Below are positions 33,101-46,700 of a DNA stretch of 64,000 bases, piece after piece (within the stretch, counting starts at the first letter, position 1; each line of letters opens with the position of its first letter). A program made the translations under genes and the position numbers. The notes under the pieces are model-generated. The model ran no database searches, had not been told where the DNA came from, and saw only the letters and a program-made list of their open reading frames with translations. Source of the DNA: Bryopsis sp. KO-2023 (Eukaryota > Chlorophyta > Ulvophyceae > Bryopsidales > Bryopsidaceae); contig BSYQ01000005.1 in assembly GCA_030272585.1 (NCBI GenBank), positions 806,001 through 870,000 of the forward strand. The letters run 5' to 3'.

Positions 33101-36100
33101 GGGAACAGCTGCTGCTGCGATATACCTATTTTACCAGCACTTTTGGTTTCTTGAAGTGTCGGTGGGGGGAGTGTCTGTTCGTGGGATTTGCCAATTAGCC
33201 ATCGCCGCCTTGGTGGTGTCGCTGATAGTTCCAGGGATCGTGCTGAGCGGAGTGGGAGATGGGGTCGTGAAAATCGGTCTGGAAGCTTTCCTGTTGATTC
33301 AAGTGAGACACAGGGTCAACTTTCGTTGGGACATACTTTACAGAAAACAGAAAGTTGCTTGATTAAAAAAATTGGGGACGTCAATGACAGAGTGATATTT
33401 TGCAGCACTCGCACATTTCTTTTTTGCTTTTTTTTTTTTTCAAGGGCATCACCAGCTCTACAAGGAACCGACATATGCTTGAATGATTTTTTTCCCCAAA
33501 GTGTTGCAGTTTCAGGTGTAGCCTATGTAGCGCCGACATTATTTTTGGGTAGCAAAATGCACAAGGATTGCCAATTAATATTTTACACCCCCAATTAGCA
33601 GTGTTTGATTAAGGAATAGATGTATGTTAGAAAATGCTTTTTTTTGGAGTGGAGGGGAAAGATCTCGAGGCTGTTTGGGGTCAAGTATCAAACATTGTAT
33701 CAAAATATCAAATATATTTGTATCAAATATTGAATTTTATATTGACTTATTATTATTATTATTTGAAATGTGGATGGTTTGGCTGTAAATTCTTTTCAGG
33801 GGCTTGTGCTGAGTTTGTTGGAAGAGAGGCTGTATGCCGGGGAGCATGATGAAGGGGACGTAATTTATCCAGCCTATCTTGTTCTGTTCACATCCATTCT
33901 CGGAGTGGGCATCGCCCGAAGGTGCCAAATCATTGCAAATTTTTCCTACCCAAAAATGCAATTCGTTTTGTTGCTGAGCAACTGGCTTTCTTTTTTGGTT
34001 GTTTCAAGGATCAATGGGTCGGCGGCGAACTTTGCATGTAATTTTCAGCAACAAGGATTAGTGGCTGCAGCTATACTGATCGGTTTGTGGCGTTTCAGGC
34101 TTGAGGAAATGGAGTATATAAACAGCATGTGTGCATATATTCTGCAATGCATGTATATCGCCAAACTGCCTATGTTGCTGCTGCCAGAAGCCAGTCTTGT
34201 GGTCCCAGCCTTTGCGGTTGCACTGGCGGTGTCGCCCCCCTATTTGCTTCTGAAAGCTGAAGCGGGTGGGCGACAGCCAAGACTCCATCCTTGGCAGGTA
34301 TTCAATCCTCTGAAAGAAGGAATGTCGTCTGGACACCATTTTCTTCTGTGGTTATGTTATGTTTGTGTGTGTGGTGCTTCCAAATGTATGGCATCTCGGC
34401 AAGCAAGTGATATGGGGGCTTTGTTTTTTTTTTGTTCCATGAGGAATGAGAGTGAGAGGAGCCCACTGCTGACATCGACCTGATATGAACTGGTTTTTTC
34501 TGTTGTGCATGTGTCGTTAGAGTTGATCGCTGCTTGCTTTTTGGTCATCTTCTGTTTTGTCAGGGTGTCGTTCTGGTAGCAGCGGTGGTCTTTTCCATGA
34601 CGCTGGCACGGTTTGCCATTTTCGACATAATTCAAGAGTTCGTTTCGCCTCATCCCCCCGAAGGCTTGTTGTTCGGGGCGCTGCTGATTTCGATCGCAGC
34701 CGGAAGCATGCCCATGGTTTTCAGGCAAGTGTGCGCGATGCCAATTCTATCAGTTGCGTTTCCAAACGACAAGAATTCTCATAGCTCTTTCCACTTATTG
34801 GCATAACTCGACATGCAACGATAATGTATGTGGATGCACTCCACAGATGCTATCCAAATTCTCAAGCTGCCCGCCGCTCTCTGATTCTCGTGACGGCAGC
34901 AGGCGTGTTGCTGTGTGTCTTGAGGCCCCCCTTCCCAATCACTGGGGGTTCCAAATGCCCACAGCTTCCCTTCGGCTTCTGCCCGAGGCTCTGGGATGAA
35001 CGCCATGTCCCCGGCCACGAAATGGATGATGTTGAAATTTATGGGCTGGGATTGGCGAGGCGTGAGCATTGGCCGATGTGGATGATTGTGGTTGCACTCA
35101 TGATGGGACTGGCAGCCGCCACAAGCGGCATCCCAGTGCATCGATCGGTCAAGACAAGGCTGGGGTATGCCGGTGAGAATCTTTTTCTGGTCCATGTCCT
35201 GTGAATATCGGGTTGACAGGAATATTCCTGTTTTCTGCAAAGCGACAGCCAGACCTGTTTACATGGTCCTACTGTGACAACTTTTGATGGCGGTTGAAAC
35301 AGCTGTGGGTGGCCTCTCGGCGGGTGCATACCTTGCGTTGGAGTTCTTCCCCGGACAGCCTCCACTTCAAATTCTGGTGTTGATTGCCACCCTTTTGGCA
35401 TGTGCGTTTTTGGTGCTGCTTCAAAAGCCGGCGGAGATGGGGGGCTCCAGCTGGATGCCGATTCTCGCTGCTCTTTGGGGAGTTCTTCTACCAATAACCA
35501 TGTTCATTCAGGTAGGTTTTCAAATGAACTTCCGGCACAGAAATGTGCGAAACACACTCGAAAATGCCCTTTTCCAGACCGATCAAATTCTACATTTTGC
35601 CTGTATGTTGTCAGTCCGAAACCCCCATCCCGGAGCTCTCGAGGGACATGCAGCGATTGTACCCAGATGGACCAAGACAAGTCCAAAACGAACGGAGGAT
35701 GGCAGGTAGGGCAGCCCTACTTGCCATCTATGCAGCCCAATCCTTGTTGCTGGCTTTTGCCCTCAAGCTGAAGGTCTCCAATGCGTTAAGATCTAACGGA
35801 GCTGCTGCACCGCAAAGCAGAGCACTGGGGGGTGGTAATGGGCTCACGTATGGTGGAAATGCATCATGGAGAGCCATGTGTGGACCGGGTGGATTCAGTG
35901 TTTTGTTTGGATCGATGATACCACCAAAGGTGGGTGTCGTGTTTTTGTGCAGTACATGTTGCTTTGGTATTGATGGCATCTATCATGCTTTTTATTCGCA
36001 TCACCAGGATGCTTATTTGAAGGTCGTGTGGGTAGGTGCTGGACAGAATTGGCCGAATGACAAAAATGGATGGTGCAGCGGGGTTGATGCTCAGGCGGCT

Positions 36101-36880
36101 GTCGGCTGAAGGACTGGGATGGGTTCCAACTGTCGGGAATCTCATGACCATCGCCAGTTTCTCGATATGCATGATTCTGAATCTCTACTTCACAGGCGAG
36201 TTGAAAGCCTCAGGGCGTCAGCTCTCACTCATTGTCACTCTTCTTGACAGAAACTCGCCTGGTCAAACCAAAACTGTGTGCAGATTAAAGGGGTGATGTC
36301 TGAAATGCTTGCTTCGTTCTGGCAAATTAGGTGGGGGCCCCGAGGCGGCATTTGTTCTGGTGCCCATTTTGCTGTTGCTGAATCAAGATCCATTGTTGCT
36401 GCCTGGTCTGACTGAAAGACAGAGGTATTTTCCACCTTATTTGGCACTGGTCGGCTATTTGTGGATGTTGGGGCTATGGTCCCTGGCACAAGCGGGGATT
36501 TTCCATCCAGAGGTGTACCTGGGTAAGCAACCGGCTGCAAGATTTGCCTGGTCCAACGATAATTTAGAACAATTACATATCGCTTAATTGTGTTTTGCAT
36601 TTTGACAGCCCCCACGGACTCGGCCTGGTGGTACTTGCTCAGGAATGCAGTCATGATGCTGGTGACACTGCCTAATTTGGTTTCGTTCCTGGGATTCCTA
36701 TGGAGCCAGAAACTCAAGTCTGACGCCACCCTCCTCATAGCCACCCCGCTCAACGTATTGCCCTTGGCTTTCTCGGAGCTAACCGCAATCAAACTGATCG
36801 GCCTCGCAGGGGGTGCTGGGGCCATTATCGAATTTTTCTCGATGAGGCATATACAGAGAATAGGCATGAGGCTCATTTGA
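30183..36880 (+). CDS. NEF1: NO EXINE FORMATION 1 (NEF1)-like polytopic membrane protein, 1148 aa
   Basis: Sixteen exons close in phase: 30183-30335, 30628-30755, 31063-31351, 31747-31951, 32293-32508, 32618-32894, 33080-33302, 33800-33921, 34099-34297, 34564-34724, 34847-35172, 35303-35511, 35615-35929, 36036-36195, 36331-36522 and 36609-36880. The product matches plant NEF1 from end to end by recall: FSPNSFQYNGRVAL at the start, FKWIQLKHPAVVIALERLL, FHSFGQYIP, LAVSPPYLLLK and LLLLNQDPLLLPG near the end. Plant NEF1 is about 1120 aa, similar in length. It has many hydrophobic helices. In Arabidopsis it is needed for primexine and pollen-wall formation and is reported at plastid membranes; its biochemical activity is unknown. 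Introns 10 and 14 use GC donors. The start ATG follows an in-frame stop. Confidence 0.93.
30783..30822. repeat. (AAAAAG)n-type purine tract in NEF1 intron 2
   Basis: Repeated GAAAAA/AGAAAA units just after the exon 2 donor, inside the intron. Confidence 0.8.
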
Positions 36881-38780
36881 CGTGGTCCTCTTCGTTCACT
36901 TCGAGTGTAGTTTTTTTTTTTTTAACTTTTGGGTGTTTTCTGTTTTTTTTTTGGTGGGGGGATTGCATAGAGATGTGTGTAGAAATCGAAGGTCACCTCC
37001 CCTTCCCCCCTGGGTCGTTTACTTTTTGTTTCTGTGCTGGGGTTACGGTGCTTCAAGTGACGAAAGACAATGCATTCCAGGTCTTAGGGGAAAGTATGTG
37101 TGTTGGGATAGGGTAGGAAGTTGCATGTTAGCATGTGATGTTTTTTGTTTTCTTGTTTCGAGGCTCTGTAATAAAAAAAAGGAGCCACAAGGGTTCAAGA
37201 AAGAAGAAAGCATTCGACTTTGAAAAAAACCAATAGATTCCTCCGGCAACGGAATAGGAAAAAATAACTGGTCCGCAGCCATCCCAGGGACAAAATTTGT
37301 TAGTTGGCACCGCAGAGGGCTCGAAAAACATGTTGTAAGGTCGAATTCAGGTTGGGGGTGATAAGGTATTTTTGAACCTCAGCGTGGAAAGCGGTAGGGT
37401 CGGGAAGCAAGAGGTGCTGGGGGGAAGCAACACCAAACAATTACGGCAGCGAGTGTCAGACCCACGTTTGTACCCGATTAGCAAATTCGTTCGAGGATGC
37501 CCCTCCTTCCAGCAATTCGCTTGCGCTCTGGCCCATCACCGCACCCCCATCCAGCATTTAAGCAACAGCTTCCGGCGGGTTGGAGCGCAACGCAGACACC
37601 CTCGGCTTTTTCGAAACTTTGGGTGAGTCCCGCACCGCCCTCTGGCGCTCGTTTCGGCGAGTGTTTCGCTTTCGTTTCGGAAGCACGCTCCGTGAGGTCG
37701 CGCGCCGTCGATTGCGACGTTCGTTTTATTTTGTCGAGCGCTGGCGCACGTCTTTCGCGCCCTCTTCGGTGGTGCTTGGGGTGCTTTGGGTGAGGAGGGG
37801 CGCGGTTTCGTGGCGGCGGGAGTTTCCTGGGAAAACCACAGTATATCATAACATAATATCGGTTTTTCAAGTAACCCTCCTACTTCGTGGGGTAACTTTT
37901 TGGTAACCTCGGTGTTTCTTCTCAAAGTAATATTTATGCGGGATTTCTGGTGCGTGTCGTTGCGGTGGTTAGAGAGAAGTGCCGGATGACTGTTGGAGCT
38001 GTCGCTGTCGCGGGGGAACACGCTTGGGATTCTTTCTTTTGTTTTCGCGGCTTTGGAGTAGTCGTGGCAACGGCGTCGCCGGGAAACGTGGCGTGCGGTT
38101 AGTATGTGTCGACGTTCGCATAGGCAGCAGGATCTCGAATCTTGCTGGCGCCCGTTTGGTCGTTTAGACAAGCACCCTCGCGTTATGGTGGCAGAAAGCA
38201 TCTAGAATAACGACAGCGATACATGGCGCTCGTTCTTTATCGCTTCGAATACCAAAACCAAAATTATGTGCATAATGCAACGTGGTTTTCCTTGCACGAC
38301 TGTACCGCAACTCGCTCCACCGAAGCGCATCCTGAGTGGGTGTGGAAAAGGGAAAAGGGGAGGGGAATTGAACAGGAGAGCTCCAGCAACCCTCAGTTTT
38401 TTGTTAATTGACACCCAACTGGTTTATATAAGCCAAAAAATAATTCTTGGCTTGTATAAACCCGAAAATTGCAGCCCCTCTGAAGGAAATGAGTTGATGG
38501 ATTATGTTTGGCGATATACACTGAGGGTGTTTTTTTGCTGATAAAAGGATTTTCCTTGCATCAAGAAAACGAAATAAAAGTTCTTTGAAATCGGCAAGAA
38601 AGAAATACCTTTTTACTTTCTTTTATAACGCCTGTTGCCATGAATGTCAAAAATTTTTGCTGAAAGAACTTGCACAAATATCACCACCATGTGTGGTTTG
38701 AGGATTATCCCAAATGAGTGCAATTCTAACTCTTTTTTCTTTTCTTTTTGTGGCGAACTGGCAGTCGTCGACAGGAAAAA
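36881..38780. other. NEF1-SBP intergenic region; GC-rich island
   Basis: No gene recognised. The GC content rises clearly over about 37480-38200 compared with its AT-rich surroundings, and ORFs are open on both strands there without family similarity (for example minus 37536-38201). The position fits the promoter and leader of the SBP gene. An upstream non-coding exon ending near 38220-38420 is possible. Confidence 0.45.
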
Positions 38781-41700
38781 ATGGATGGAACTCCTGTGCT
38801 TGGGGCTGTTGAACGGTCCAAGAGGGGAAAGAATCAACCTGTTACTTGCAGAGTAAGCATCCATCTCACATATATTCGAATGGCCGACCGACAGGGCAAT
38901 TGAAATTTCCATGCCAACCAACAAAGCAACACAGTTTTGTCAAGCGGAGCCAAAACCCCTATTTTTTAACACCATAGAATTTGCTGATGCTTTGTTCTGG
39001 ATGCTGGGGCTACTTGCTGAAACTCTTTCAAGTGGATCTGTGGGCGCTGTGTGGAAAATCCACCCTTTCTTTTCCTGTGCCCCTCCAGGATTTTGAAGGG
39101 GGGAAAATCCAAACCGGCTGCATTCCCTCATTTTTTTTTACCTGTTGGCTTCCTCTCGGGATGTTTTCATATTCAACGTTATTTTTTCTTCATTTGTTTT
39201 GAGAAAAAGAGTTCGGACTGGGCAGTAGGGTTTTTTTTCTGTTTTTGTTCTTCGAATCTAATAGTGATGCTTTCCAGATCCTGGGGTGCGAAGCCACCGT
39301 TACCGATCCTTATTTCAAGAGGTTTCAAGTGTGCCCACTGCACTTGAGGGCTGATGGAGTGTTTGAGGAAGGGGAATTGATGAGATTTTGCCAGCAGCAC
39401 AACAAATTCCAGCCTGTGGATGATTTCGATGGAAAGAACAGGTGAGGTAGCACACACATTTGTGTGTGTCATAGTATATGGGGGTTTTCTGTTGTCAGAC
39501 TGATGGGCCCTCATGTCACTCATTTGCTCCGTGAAAAATCAACAAGAAATTGATACATTTGCGAGCCTAATTTTGTTGCATTGGTAGTGGTGGATTGGGC
39601 TATGCAAAGTCAATGGAGGGGGCCTCCAACGATTCAATGTTCAAATTTTGATGTTAGTTTTGGTGGAATCCACAGGAGCTGCCGCGAGAGCCTCGAACGG
39701 AAAAAACAGAAAAATAACCAGGATCGCCGCAGCCAAGTATGTCCAATATGTTGCATGTTTGCATGCATGCCTGTGGTTGATCATAATGAAAAACACAGAA
39801 GTTATTTTTAATAGTTTAAACTGGAGGACTCGATCTATATGAAAATGATGAGTTGGGCATGTGTTGCACACACACGGACATGTAAATTCCTAACTGGATG
39901 TGTTCCTTGCCATTTTTTTTTTCTGGGTTTCAGCAGCAGCATCCAAGACGGACTCGCAGGAATCCATCAAGGAGCCAATCGTTGGGCATTCAAGATGTGG
40001 CATCTGAAAAGCCCAATGCCTCGACCGAGGCCAACGAGTTGATTAGCAGTCTTCCAGAAACTGATGTATCGGTGTCGAGCGCCAACATTGAGGGCAGCGG
40101 CCTGCATGGCCTCGTTCAGCAGAGGATGGGGAGTTCGTCTTGCAGCGGACCTATTTCGATCGACAGGATGCCTGGGGAAAGCAGCAAGTATGAAATGACC
40201 AACACAGCAACAAAGTTATGTCAGTTCACTGTGGGTTGGATTGCCCCAGCTGGACCACTTCCACCCCTTCGTTTACTTGACCTTAGCTTGTTCAGGTTTT
40301 TTACACCCCTGAAAGATTTGATTTCGCGCTGCGCATGTCGCTTAGCAAATGAAAAACCCAACAGAGGGTCTGATTGTTTAGTTGATGTACCCAGGGATGG
40401 CTACATCATTGCCTCGAGCGATCCTTCCACCCCTGACATGGCCGATGCTCGGGCGTTGAAAGACAATTACCCATGGGACACCTACATGTCTGAGCCCAGC
40501 ATCTCAAACCCTGACGACTTGTTTCATTCACTGGCCTCCGAACCCACGACGCTTATCGAACAAGAGCGCTCGATTCCTTCGCCACACACCAAGCATGCAC
40601 TGCATGTGGGGGCGGGACGTGACCTTGGGCTGAAACTGGGGAGTCTTCCCCTTGTCCAGGCAATGGCTGAACAGGGGTGGGATCGGGGGAAGGGATCTCT
40701 AGCGCGTGGTTTCTCGGCTGAACCTCGGATTGTCTCTCGATCAAGGCCGCATGGAGGAAGCAGGGTTCATGGAGTTGGGCATGTGTGTTGCACACACACA
40801 GACATGTGCCATGATTGCGAAGGTGGCTCCTGTTTCATCCCTTGTGATTGCGTTTTATCTCTTTGCTTTTGGAGGGAGGGGGCTGGCTGATACGTTGGTA
40901 GATTTGAGGAGAGGTTGAGATGTTGAAACAAAAGTGAAATTTTGGGTTCATTTTTGTGGATGCAGGTCGAATACCTGAGCAAGTGCCTTATTCGATGGGA
41001 TCCTCGGTGGGGATTCAATCTGGACATGGAATCCATCAAGCTATGGATATGACGCCCACAACTTCATACATGATCCTGGATCCCAGCAGCGAACGCCGCC
41101 CTTCGTTCGATTTTCTCGACAGGGATTTACGGGCTGGAGGCTCTGGGGGGGACATCGACACGGCTGCATGCATTTCGTTTGATGCGCAGGCCCCCCCTTG
41201 GAGTGGCCGATCCACCGACCAAGGCCCGACATTTCCAGACGATGATGTGGGGGGCAGCTTTGGGTTCGAGCAAGCCAACGGGAATGAGGAATCGATCATG
41301 GGGTCTTACCAGCTTGCATCCGATATGATGGAAGGTATTAATATCGCAAGCTTTCTGGATGGTGTTTTGATCTGAACATCTTAGCATAAGGATTGAAGTT
41401 CACTTAATGAATTCATTAAAGGATTCTGGGGTTCCAACCAACATCTTCAAATTGTTTAAAATATTTGTCAAATTCCGGGAATGACTTGTTTTTTTCAAGT
41501 TGAAAGTGTTTGAATTTTGAATCCTTGGGATCGTTGTGTTAGAAGATCAGTCATGGAGGCCGGGGGGGAACTCGTGCTGGATGTCCATGAAATTATCGGC
41601 ATGCGACCCTGGAGACCTTCCGCAAGATTTTCTGCAAGCTATGTCGCAATCCTTCCAGCCGGGGGAACTGGTCCACAGCTCCGCAGCGAGGAAGGGGTGT

Positions 41701-43659
41701 GTGGCGGTGCATTTTAACCTCATCGGAACGGGGGCCATCCAATCCACTTCTCAACAGGTTGGGGGTTTTCTGCAGCAAACCCCAACATTTTTTTCTCAAC
41801 AGCTTGATCCTTGGAAAGGTCCCGCCATGATCTCAGTAGTTTTGTACTCCATGGTTTAGCACCTCCATTGTGAGGGATTTTTCTAGGCCCATGAAATCAA
41901 TGTTTTTCAAAATGTGGATGCATGCATGGATTGATTGCAGGGGAGCGATTCGTCACTTCGAGGGTTGTCCCTCATCGAAGACCCGCTGCTGAGAAACACG
42001 GTGCAAACGATCTGTGAAAGGGATTCCACCCCAGCACTGGCTGGCAAGGTTTCCCTCCAAACGCAGCATCAGCTGGTCCAGATCGAAAATCGACGAATCA
42101 CCCTGGTGTTTTCGTTACTCAATGCCAAGGGCATCATTCCAGAGATCACTTCGGTCAGTCCAAGGTGTGTGGCCTCTGGGCAGGCCACGGAGATGTCGAT
42201 GGAGTGCGTTCTACCGGACAACCCCTCGCCAAAAGTGTTCATCCGGTTTCAAAATCAAACGATGAGTCCCTCCGTGAATCTACAGCCGGTGGGTGTTTTT
42301 CCGGTTTCAGAATCAACAGAAACAGCCCCGCAATCCCCCACCCCCCTCAGAACAGCTCTGTTTTCTCTGGTGGCAAAATCGTACTGGGTTGGTTAAAGAT
42401 ATGCACTCTTGTTGGATAGGGATGTTTGGAGGCGGGCCGTGGAAATGAGGAGTCTAGGAACTCCAACGAACGGCAATCTGTTCATTTGGGGGAAGACAAT
42501 GGAGGCTCTGTGACGGGCGATGAGTCGTGTTGCGAGGGGGAAGTGGGGAGCACCTACACCATGCACTGTGAGTTCCACCCAAAGGTGGATTCGAGAGGCC
42601 TGATGCAGGTCGAGTGCGAATCGAATTATCTCATCAGCGTCCCTCGACCGGTGCTGGTGTTGAATCCCCCTTCAGACGGAATTCATCAGGAAGTGATGGC
42701 CTTGGAACGTGACGTCCGGGGTGCCAGGTGAGTCTGTGTGTGGTGGTGCCATCTTTCCAACGTGGATTTTTTACCAAGTGTAGGTTTGCCCCAATCTTTC
42801 ATAGCAAAATTTGACGAAATAATGACGACGGTAAAGCCTGAGGGGGTCCATCCCACATCGTATATCCCCAATATTGAACCCTGAAATTTGTCAGTTTGTC
42901 GCAGGATGGAAGATGGTGATCTGGACATGCTCTTTCACGACGTGGGCTGTATTCTGGAGTTTCAAGATTCCACCGACCTGGCAGCCAAGGTTGGTGCAAA
43001 GTCAATGATAGGGGCGTCGGAAGCCACCATCCCATGCATCCGTCCGTACGCAGATCGAGGCAAGCTGGAATACCAGGAAATGATTGCCAAAAAGCTGCGT
43101 CGAAACCTCGCGTTGCTGTGCAGGAGGGGTTTGCCCAATTTGGTCACGCTGATATCCAAGGAGGCTGTTCAAACTGAAGCAGAGTGGAAATCGCTGAGCG
43201 AGTGGAGGGATTCTAAGGGGTAGGCCACCCTGAGTTGCTAATCTTTAATTGGTGCCTTGTTGATTCAAGGTCTATAAGAAAAATGGATATAGACAGATAG
43301 ATATAGATAGGATTTGGTTTTCATCCTTGGAGGCTTTTTGAGTTGGTGCCTTGGCTGGAATACGACAAAGCAATCAACCTTGTTGGGAAAACAAATCAGA
43401 AAGGAACGAGAAAAGTGATGGATTTGGTTTTATTGTATATATACACAGGTGGGGATTGCTTCACTTGGCTGTTCTATCTGGCAACCTCGAAACAATCGAC
43501 GCCTTGGTCGGCACTGCACTGGCGTTTGGAAACCCCATCTTTGAATGGGATGTGAGGGGACCTCAGGGCATCACACCCTTGCACTTGGTTGCAGCGCAAC
43601 TGGCAAAAAATCCATCCATACTCAACATCATCCCTGCCTCTGGACAAGGTACGGTGGGA

Positions 43660-43742
<83 letters not shown>

Positions 43743-46700
43743 GAGGGGTTTTCTAAATCGGGTGAGCTTTTGGTTCATGTCGCTTTTTGGGGGGTTGATT
43801 TTTTCGTGCTGTGTGAAATAACTGCAGAGGCATGGCGATTGTGGTGGACTGTGAAAACTGAGGATAATTTGACCCCCTCTGATTTCGCCAAGCTGTCTGG
43901 CGACGATTCCATGAACAAAGCTGTGGAGGAAAGACTCGCTGTTTTCGAGGTGGGAACGCACCCCCTCCCCCCCCGCCCAAAAAAATATATATATATATAT
44001 ATAGTTGGAAAAAACTGTAACTGGAAGCCATGCCATACCATTCATTGGCATGGTGGATGGGCTATGTGGGGTTCTCAGCTTGGATGCTTGGATAATATAT
44101 GTGAAAAAAAAAATGGTGATTAAGCAATTTGACTAGTTCAGAAGACATACCGTAACGTTACTGTTACAGTAATGATACCAATAAACGAAATGAAATAATA
44201 ACGAAAAGAAAAAAACTGGTGATAGTAATGAAAAGACTTGATTTTGCAAGTTTGCTAACCAGAAAGAGGTGGCATTGAGTGTGGATGTGTGTGTGTGTGG
44301 ATTGGAATAGAACGAAGTGGCGACTAAGTCGAGGCTGGACTATGCGAACAAGCCTTGTTCTCCTGAAGGCCTGGTTGGGGTGAGGTCCTATGGAATATCA
44401 AAATCGGGTGTAATACCGTTTCATCCCCTGTCTGTTTCTCCATGGGTTGTATTTCTGTTTTTTTGGGCCCCTTTGACTGAAAAAAATAACAAAAAAAAAC
44501 GCATTCAGAGAAAGGTCTTTCGAGCGATCGTGGTTTTCGGATGGAATTGCAGGTCTGAATTGAAAATTCTGGTAGGTAGTGTTTTTTGGGGTGTTGTGGC
44601 TAGCGTTTTTTCCATTAGGGTCATTTATCGATTGATGTTGTTTTTTTATTGCGTGACTGCAGCTTGAGCCAGGACTGGGGTTGATTACAGGGCAATGACG
44701 ATAAGACTTCGGACGGCAGTGCTGGAGAGATGGCATGCGGCTGCTACGGAAGTTTGAGGGAAACATGCCCATCTCGCATAAAAGAGGTAGGCTTTTTATT
44801 CTTAAACTTTTGCAACGGGGACCACATCGCTCGTTCGCACCCTCGGTGCTGACACATTCGAAAAGGGGAAAAAAAAAGAAATGGATTTCTATTCTTCTGA
44901 AAATTTTTGTCGAAAATCGGGTCGATTTTCTGGGTTTTTTTTACATTCTTCTCCTGCTTGAGCTGTTGCCCCTCTCCGTTCCCTCCCTTTCTTCTTTCTC
45001 TGTTTTCTTTTTTTGGATGTGAGGAACGTTTTCTGAACCTTGTTTGGTGCTCTGTAGAGTTTGGCTGCCAGGAGCTATACGCCAACCACTGCATATGAAA
45101 AGCCAGCTCCGAAACAGACAATGCTGTTGAAGTTCGTCGACTCTCAACTGGAAAGCAGCTACGTGCGCTATGCTGGATGTAAGTTTTTGTTTCGGCTCGT
45201 CTCATACGCGTGCGCACAGATTTTTCCGACCACCTGTGATTAATTGAACCAAGAGATTTCTTATTGTTGAATTTTTTTCCAACAATGAAAAAGAATAAAG
45301 ACGAGCCTTCCTGTTGCCGAATCTGCTTATGAGTGCACCGTTTTTTTTTTTTCTCGATTATACCTCGCATATACCCAGAGATGGTGGTGATTTATTTTCC
45401 TTTCAACTCTTGGTTTACTTTGCTTTCTTTTCCTGTCGAAATGTGCCAGGGCGTCGATACAGAGGCGACTCCGTCCCAGCAGTGATCATGGTTGCAAAAT
45501 GCTTGTTGATGCTTTCCACATGCATGGGGTCGGTGCCAGTCCCTCAGATATCAGACCTGTGGAACTCAGAGGACCCCATTCATTACCTGGCCATGGTTTT
45601 TTTCGTTTGCCTTCCATTGCTTGGTTTCTCATGGTGGGGATTTGGGGCAGTTTCTTGCACGAATTCTTTGGTCATCAACGCATGCACTTTTGTATTTTAT
45701 CCATATCGACATTAACCCCCCCCCCCCAAAAAAAAAGAAAGGAAAGTTTAAGAAAACTGAAACGAATAGCTGTTTGCCCCCTCTTCTTTTTCTCTTCGCT
45801 TTTTAGTTTTAAAATTCACTTTTTTTTGCATGTGTATGCTTAGGGAGTTAGGCATACACATGCAAAGTGAAGGGGAGGGGAAGGGGGGTGGGGGGGTTAC
45901 TATTTTTAGTCCTGAAAAAAAATTCAAAAATATCACTGAAAACCATGTCTAGATAGTGGGTGGAGAGTCGGAATGAAAAAAAAAAAAGGAAGTGAATGAA
46001 TGAATGAAAAAGAAAAAAAATCAGCAGAAGAGAAACAGAGAGCAGTTGATGAAAAATAAACAAAAAAAAAGAGAGAGAGAAGAGAGAGAGAGAGGAATGA
46101 GGGGGAGAGAGAGGTGGGGGGGGGGGGGGTTGGGTGGTCGAAGAAAAACATACACATATATGTTCTATTTATTTTGAACAGAAGCAGAATGCCTTTCTGG
46201 TAGTGCTTGTGCCATCGTTTCATTTTTCTCTCTTTTTTTCACCTTTTTTTTTTTGGAATTTTTTTTTTATCACAACATCGAGAGATATGGAATGCAGAAG
46301 ACAAGGAGAAGCTTTGGCTACCTCCAAAAAAAAAAAAAAAAACATGAACAAAACGAGCCTGCGGTATTTGCTTCTTTGTTTTTTCTTCAATTTTGTGGTC
46401 AACTTTTTTTTTTAGACTGTCTTTGACAAAAAAAAAATTTTGCTATTTTGTCGCTGGAATCAGGATGGGGGTGGTGGTGGTGTTTTTTTTTTGGGGGGGG
46501 GCTTCCCTTGATGTAATTTGTGGAGAGAAACGAAGATGCTTTTGTAATCAAAATGCACATGTGGGGTTTGGGCCCATGTGTGGCTTTCTTAGTCGATTTT
46601 ATGCTGCTTCTTTTCCTCCTCCTCTTCTTCCACCTCCTCTCCCTCTCAGGCTCTCTCTAGCTTTCTTCTGTTGCATTCCTCTCCTCCTTCCTCGCATTAA

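Noticed and set aside
37536-38201. 221-aa minus-strand ORF
   Set aside because: Arg/Ser/Pro-rich composition follows from local GC content, both strands are open and there is no family similarity.
43563-44051. 162-aa minus-strand ORF with a Phe-Leu-Ser repeat
   Set aside because: It is the reverse reading of the GAAA microsatellite and ankyrin exons of the SBP gene.
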